Shown: positions 61,776-64,000 of the stretch, piece after piece
How the letters are laid out: each line of letters opens with the position of its first letter
How positions within the stretch are numbered: position 1 is the first letter of the stretch
Notes under the pieces: generated by a model
Databases searched by the model: none
Told to the model about the DNA's origin: nothing
What the model saw: only the letters and a program-made list of their open reading frames with translations
Source of the DNA: Salinibacterium sp. ZJ450
GTDB taxonomy: Bacteria > Actinomycetota > Actinomycetes > Actinomycetales > Microbacteriaceae
Reading direction: 5' to 3'
Assembly (NCBI RefSeq): GCF_011751885.2
Contig: NZ_CP061771.1
Location: 2,914,001-2,978,000, forward strand
Length of the DNA stretch: 64,000 nt
Translations under genes and position numbers: made by a program

Positions 61776-62588
61776 ATGGCCAACCCCGCTTTCAATAACT
61801 CCCCGGCATTCAAGGGCTCCGCTCCCACGATGACCGCGGCGCAGCTCGACGAACTCTACGGCCGTCCCGCAGCGACCGAGGGTGACCGTCCGGCCGCTCA
61901 GCCGGTGTTGCTGCCTGTCGAAGAGCGGATGACGTACGAAGACACCATCGTGAAGACCCTCGTGGCCTTCGCTGTGCTGGTCGTCGGCGCCGTGGTCGGC
62001 TGGATGATCCCCGCCCTCGCCATCGTCGGCGCCCTGGTGGGCCTCGTGCTCGCCCTGGTCAACATCTTCAAGAAGATGCCGTCGAAGGCGCTCATCCTGA
62101 CCTACGCCCTGTTCGAGGGTCTGTTCGTCGGTGGCATCTCCGCCATCTTCAACAGCATGTGGGATGGCATCGTCGCCCAGGCGGTCTTCGGCACCCTGGG
62201 TGTCGTCGGAGTCACCCTCGCGCTGTTCCTCAGCGGCAAGGTGCGCGCCACTCCGAAGATGACCAAGATCTTCCTGGTCGCCATGGTCGGTTACGCCGCG
62301 TTCTCGCTGGTGAACTTCGGCCTGATGATGTTCGGCGCAACCGACAGCATGTTCGGCCTGCGCGACGTCGAGATCATGGGCATCCCGCTCGGTGTCATCA
62401 TCGGCCTCTTCGTTGTGCTGCTCGCCGCCTACTCGCTGGTGATGGACTTCGAGAACGTGAAGACCGGCGTCGAGCGTGGCGTACCGCGCATCTTCGGCTG
62501 GCAGGCTGCCTTCGGCATCATGGTCACCGTGGTGTGGCTGTACACCGAGATCCTGCGTATCCTGGCGATCTTCAACAGCAACAACTAA
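61776..62588 (+). CDS. Bax inhibitor-1 / YccA family membrane protein
   Basis: The 270-residue protein has an N-terminal disordered stretch (residues 1-50, NPAFNNSPAFKGSAPTMTAAQLDELYG) and seven helices. Family segments are KALILTYALFEGLFVGGISAIF, LFLSGKVRATPKMTKIF, LGVIIGLFVVLLAAYSLVMDFENVKTGVERGVPR and the end WLYTEILRILAIFNSN. Members are pH-dependent calcium-leak-like channels or interact with proteases. The ribosome-binding site GAAGGAG precedes the ATG. It ends in a strong terminator. Confidence 0.93.
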   Translation: MANPAFNNSPAFKGSAPTMTAAQLDELYGRPAATEGDRPAAQPVLLPVEERMTYEDTIVKTLVAFAVLVVGAVVGWMIPALAIVGALVGLVLALVNIFKKMPSKALILTYALFEGLFVGGISAIFNSMWDGIVAQAVFGTLGVVGVTLALFLSGKVRATPKMTKIFLVAMVGYAAFSLVNFGLMMFGATDSMFGLRDVEIMGIPLGVIIGLFVVLLAAYSLVMDFENVKTGVERGVPRIFGWQAAFGIMVTVVWLYTEILRILAIFNSNN

Positions 62589-62605
62589 ACCTCCTCGCGT
62601 AAGAG

Positions 62606-62640
62606 AAGAAGAGGCCGCCCGAACCGGGCGGCCTCTTCTT
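62606..62640 (+). terminator. terminator of the Bax-inhibitor-1 gene
   Basis: AAGAAGAGGCCGCCC and GGGCGGCCTCTTCTT form a perfect 15-bp stem with loop GAACC, followed by GTTGTCC. It lies 17 bases after the stop and may also serve guaA. Confidence 0.9.
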
Positions 62641-62666
62641 GTTGTCCTGTCAGTGGAGCAGGACAA

Positions 62667-64000
62667 CTACTCCCACTCGATGGTTCCCGGCGGCTTAGAC
62701 GTGACGTCGAGAACCACGCGGTTCACATCCTTCACCTCATTGGTGATGCGGTTCGAGATCCGCGCCAGCACGTCGTACGGCACACGGGTCCAGTCGGCGG
62801 TCATCGCGTCTTCAGAGGACACCGGGCGCAGCACGATCGGGTGCCCGTAGGTGCGGCCGTCGCCCTGCACGCCCACCGAGCGCACGTCGGCCAGCAGCAC
62901 CACCGGGCACTGCCAGATGTCGCCATCGAGGCCGGCCATGGTCAGCTCGGCGCGCACGATGGCATCCGCCTCGCGCAGCAGGTCGAGGCGGTCCTTGGTG
63001 ACCTCGCCGACGATCCGGATGCCGAGCCCGGGGCCGGGGAACGGCTGGCGGCCGACGATGACCTCGGGCAGCCCCAGCTGACGGCCGATCGCGCGTACCT
63101 CGTCCTTGAACAGGGTGCGCAGCGGCTCGACCAGCTCGAACTGCAGATCTTCCGGCAGGCCGCCCACGTTGTGGTGGCTCTTGATGTTCGCCGTGCCGGT
63201 TCCGCCACCGGACTCCACGACATCCGGATACAGCGTGCCCTGCACGAGGAACCGGATCGGGTCGCCGTCGGCTGCGGACTCCGCCACGAGCTCGGCCTGC
63301 GCCTGCTCGAAGGTGCGGATGAACTCGCGTCCGATGATCTTGCGCTTCTGCTCCGGGTCGCTGACGCCCTCGAGCGCGTCGAGGAACTGCTGCTCGGCGT
63401 CGATGGTGATCAACCGGATGCCGGTGGCCGTGACGTAATCCTCTTCGACCTGGCGGCGCTCGTCCTTGCGCAGCAGGCCGTGATCGACGAACACGCAGGT
63501 GAGCTGATCGCCCACGGCGGCGTGCACGAGTGCGGCGGCGACGGCGGAATCCACCCCGCCGGACAGGCCGCAGATCACCTTGCCGGTGCCGATCTGGGCG
63601 CGAATCCGCTCCACCTGCTCGGCGATGACGTTGCCGGGGTTCCAGTCGCCGGGGATTCCCGCCGCGGTGTGCAAGAAGTTCTCCAGCACACGCTGGCCGA
63701 ACTCGGAGTGCTTGACCTCGGGGTGCCACTGCACGCCGTAGAGCTTGCGCTCGTCGTTGGCGAACGCGGCAACCGGGGTCGACTCGCTCGACGCCAGCAC
63801 CTCGAACCCGTCCGGTGCCTTCGAGACGGCGTCGCCGTGGCTCATCCAGGTGGTCTGCGCGATCGGCTGGCCGGCGAGCAGCGTGCCGCCGTTCCCCTTC
63901 AGCGTCACCGGCGTTGCGCCGTATTCGCGCTGGCCGGTCTGCGAGACCTCGCCGCCGAGCTGAGTGGCCATCACCTGGAATCCGTAGCAGATGCCGAGCA
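62667..64000 (-). CDS. guaA: GMP synthase (glutamine-hydrolysing), 5' end missing
   Basis: The 3' part, 444 codons, is present; the start lies beyond the right edge. The visible N-terminal edge holds the GATase nucleophile ([15 protein letters not shown], Cys near the edge) and the His/Glu pair [10 protein letters not shown]. Then comes the ATP pyrophosphatase loop [15 protein letters not shown], and the dimerisation domain ending [16 protein letters not shown]. It aminates XMP to GMP, the branch after IMP made by PurH. The missing part should be about 80 residues. Confidence 0.97.
   Translation of the reverse strand, partial: LGICYGFQVMATQLGGEVSQTGQREYGATPVTLKGNGGTLLAGQPIAQTTWMSHGDAVSKAPDGFEVLASSESTPVAAFANDERKLYGVQWHPEVKHSEFGQRVLENFLHTAAGIPGDWNPGNVIAEQVERIRAQIGTGKVICGLSGGVDSAVAAALVHAAVGDQLTCVFVDHGLLRKDERRQVEEDYVTATGIRLITIDAEQQFLDALEGVSDPEQKRKIIGREFIRTFEQAQAELVAESAADGDPIRFLVQGTLYPDVVESGGGTGTANIKSHHNVGGLPEDLQFELVEPLRTLFKDEVRAIGRQLGLPEVIVGRQPFPGPGLGIRIVGEVTKDRLDLLREADAIVRAELTMAGLDGDIWQCPVVLLADVRSVGVQGDGRTYGHPIVLRPVSSEDAMTADWTRVPYDVLARISNRITNEVKDVNRVVLDVTSKPPGTIEWE

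Overview
The window is chromosomal DNA of a high-GC Gram-positive bacterium, most likely an actinobacterium of the family Microbacteriaceae (order Micrococcales). Supporting signs are GC-rich third codon positions, a heat-shock gene carrying both a CIRCE and an HspR-type HAIR operator, a SigK/RskA-like sigma/anti-sigma pair, a DUF222-HNH protein, a DUF6350 protein beside purN-purH, a PcrA helicase with a C-terminal KOW/Tudor-like domain, and many apparently leaderless genes. There are no rRNA or tRNA genes, no CRISPR array, no prophage and no intact insertion sequence; the content is core metabolism mixed with small accessory islands.

Layout. 1-4.1 kb: the end of an unknown gene coupled to a membrane protein, a lipoprotein, then an ECF sigma factor in one operon with two DNA-alkylation repair genes (ogt, tag), and a LysE-type exporter. 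4.1-9.7 kb: small conserved proteins (glycolipid-binding family, A1S_2505/macro-like family, aldose epimerase, VOC protein), then the one-carbon genes folD and glyA separated by a long hairpin. 9.9-13.3 kb: an AbiEi/DUF559-type gene flanked by two copies of one palindromic element, a class II glutamine amidotransferase and an MFS exporter. 13.3-17.8 kb: secreted PhoX, RskA-like anti-sigma, SigK-like sigma factor and a secreted DUF4397 protein. 17.9-24.1 kb: an MFS transporter coupled to purU, nagA, then a three-gene flavin electron-transfer operon (FMN-binding lipoprotein, ApbE, NqrB/RnfD-FNR fusion). 24.1-29.4 kb: hsp20, a P1B-type ATPase, icd, then GNAT plus two tandem alkyltransferase-like genes. 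29.4-30.1 kb: a repeat-rich stretch without a convincing gene.

30.1-38.9 kb: a heterodimeric ABC exporter preceded by a long leader with a 27-codon ORF, then mmsA-mmsB with a divergent LysR regulator and an MHS-type transporter. 39.1-45.7 kb: an accessory regulatory block: TetR plus oxidoreductase; membrane protein plus XRE regulator, zinc-less alcohol dehydrogenase/quinone reductase, ABC ATPase and permease; PadR plus a membrane protein linked by three copies of one operator. 45.8-54 kb: HNH protein, purH-purN-DUF6350, a lipoprotein, sucD-sucC. 54.2-64 kb: VIT-family transporter, a large membrane protein that looks like a split alpha/beta hydrolase, pcrA, a glycerophosphodiesterase, small membrane proteins, a Bax-inhibitor-1 protein and the 3' part of guaA.

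Regulatory DNA is unusually readable here. Sites found by eye include CIRCE and HAIR at hsp20, a TetR palindrome, three PadR sites, 21-nt phased TGCAC repeats between mmsB and lysR, and an operator shared by the promoters of icd and sucCD. About a dozen genes have a -10-like hexamer exactly six bases before the start codon, as expected for leaderless mRNAs. All function calls come from reading the translated sequence; no database search was run.
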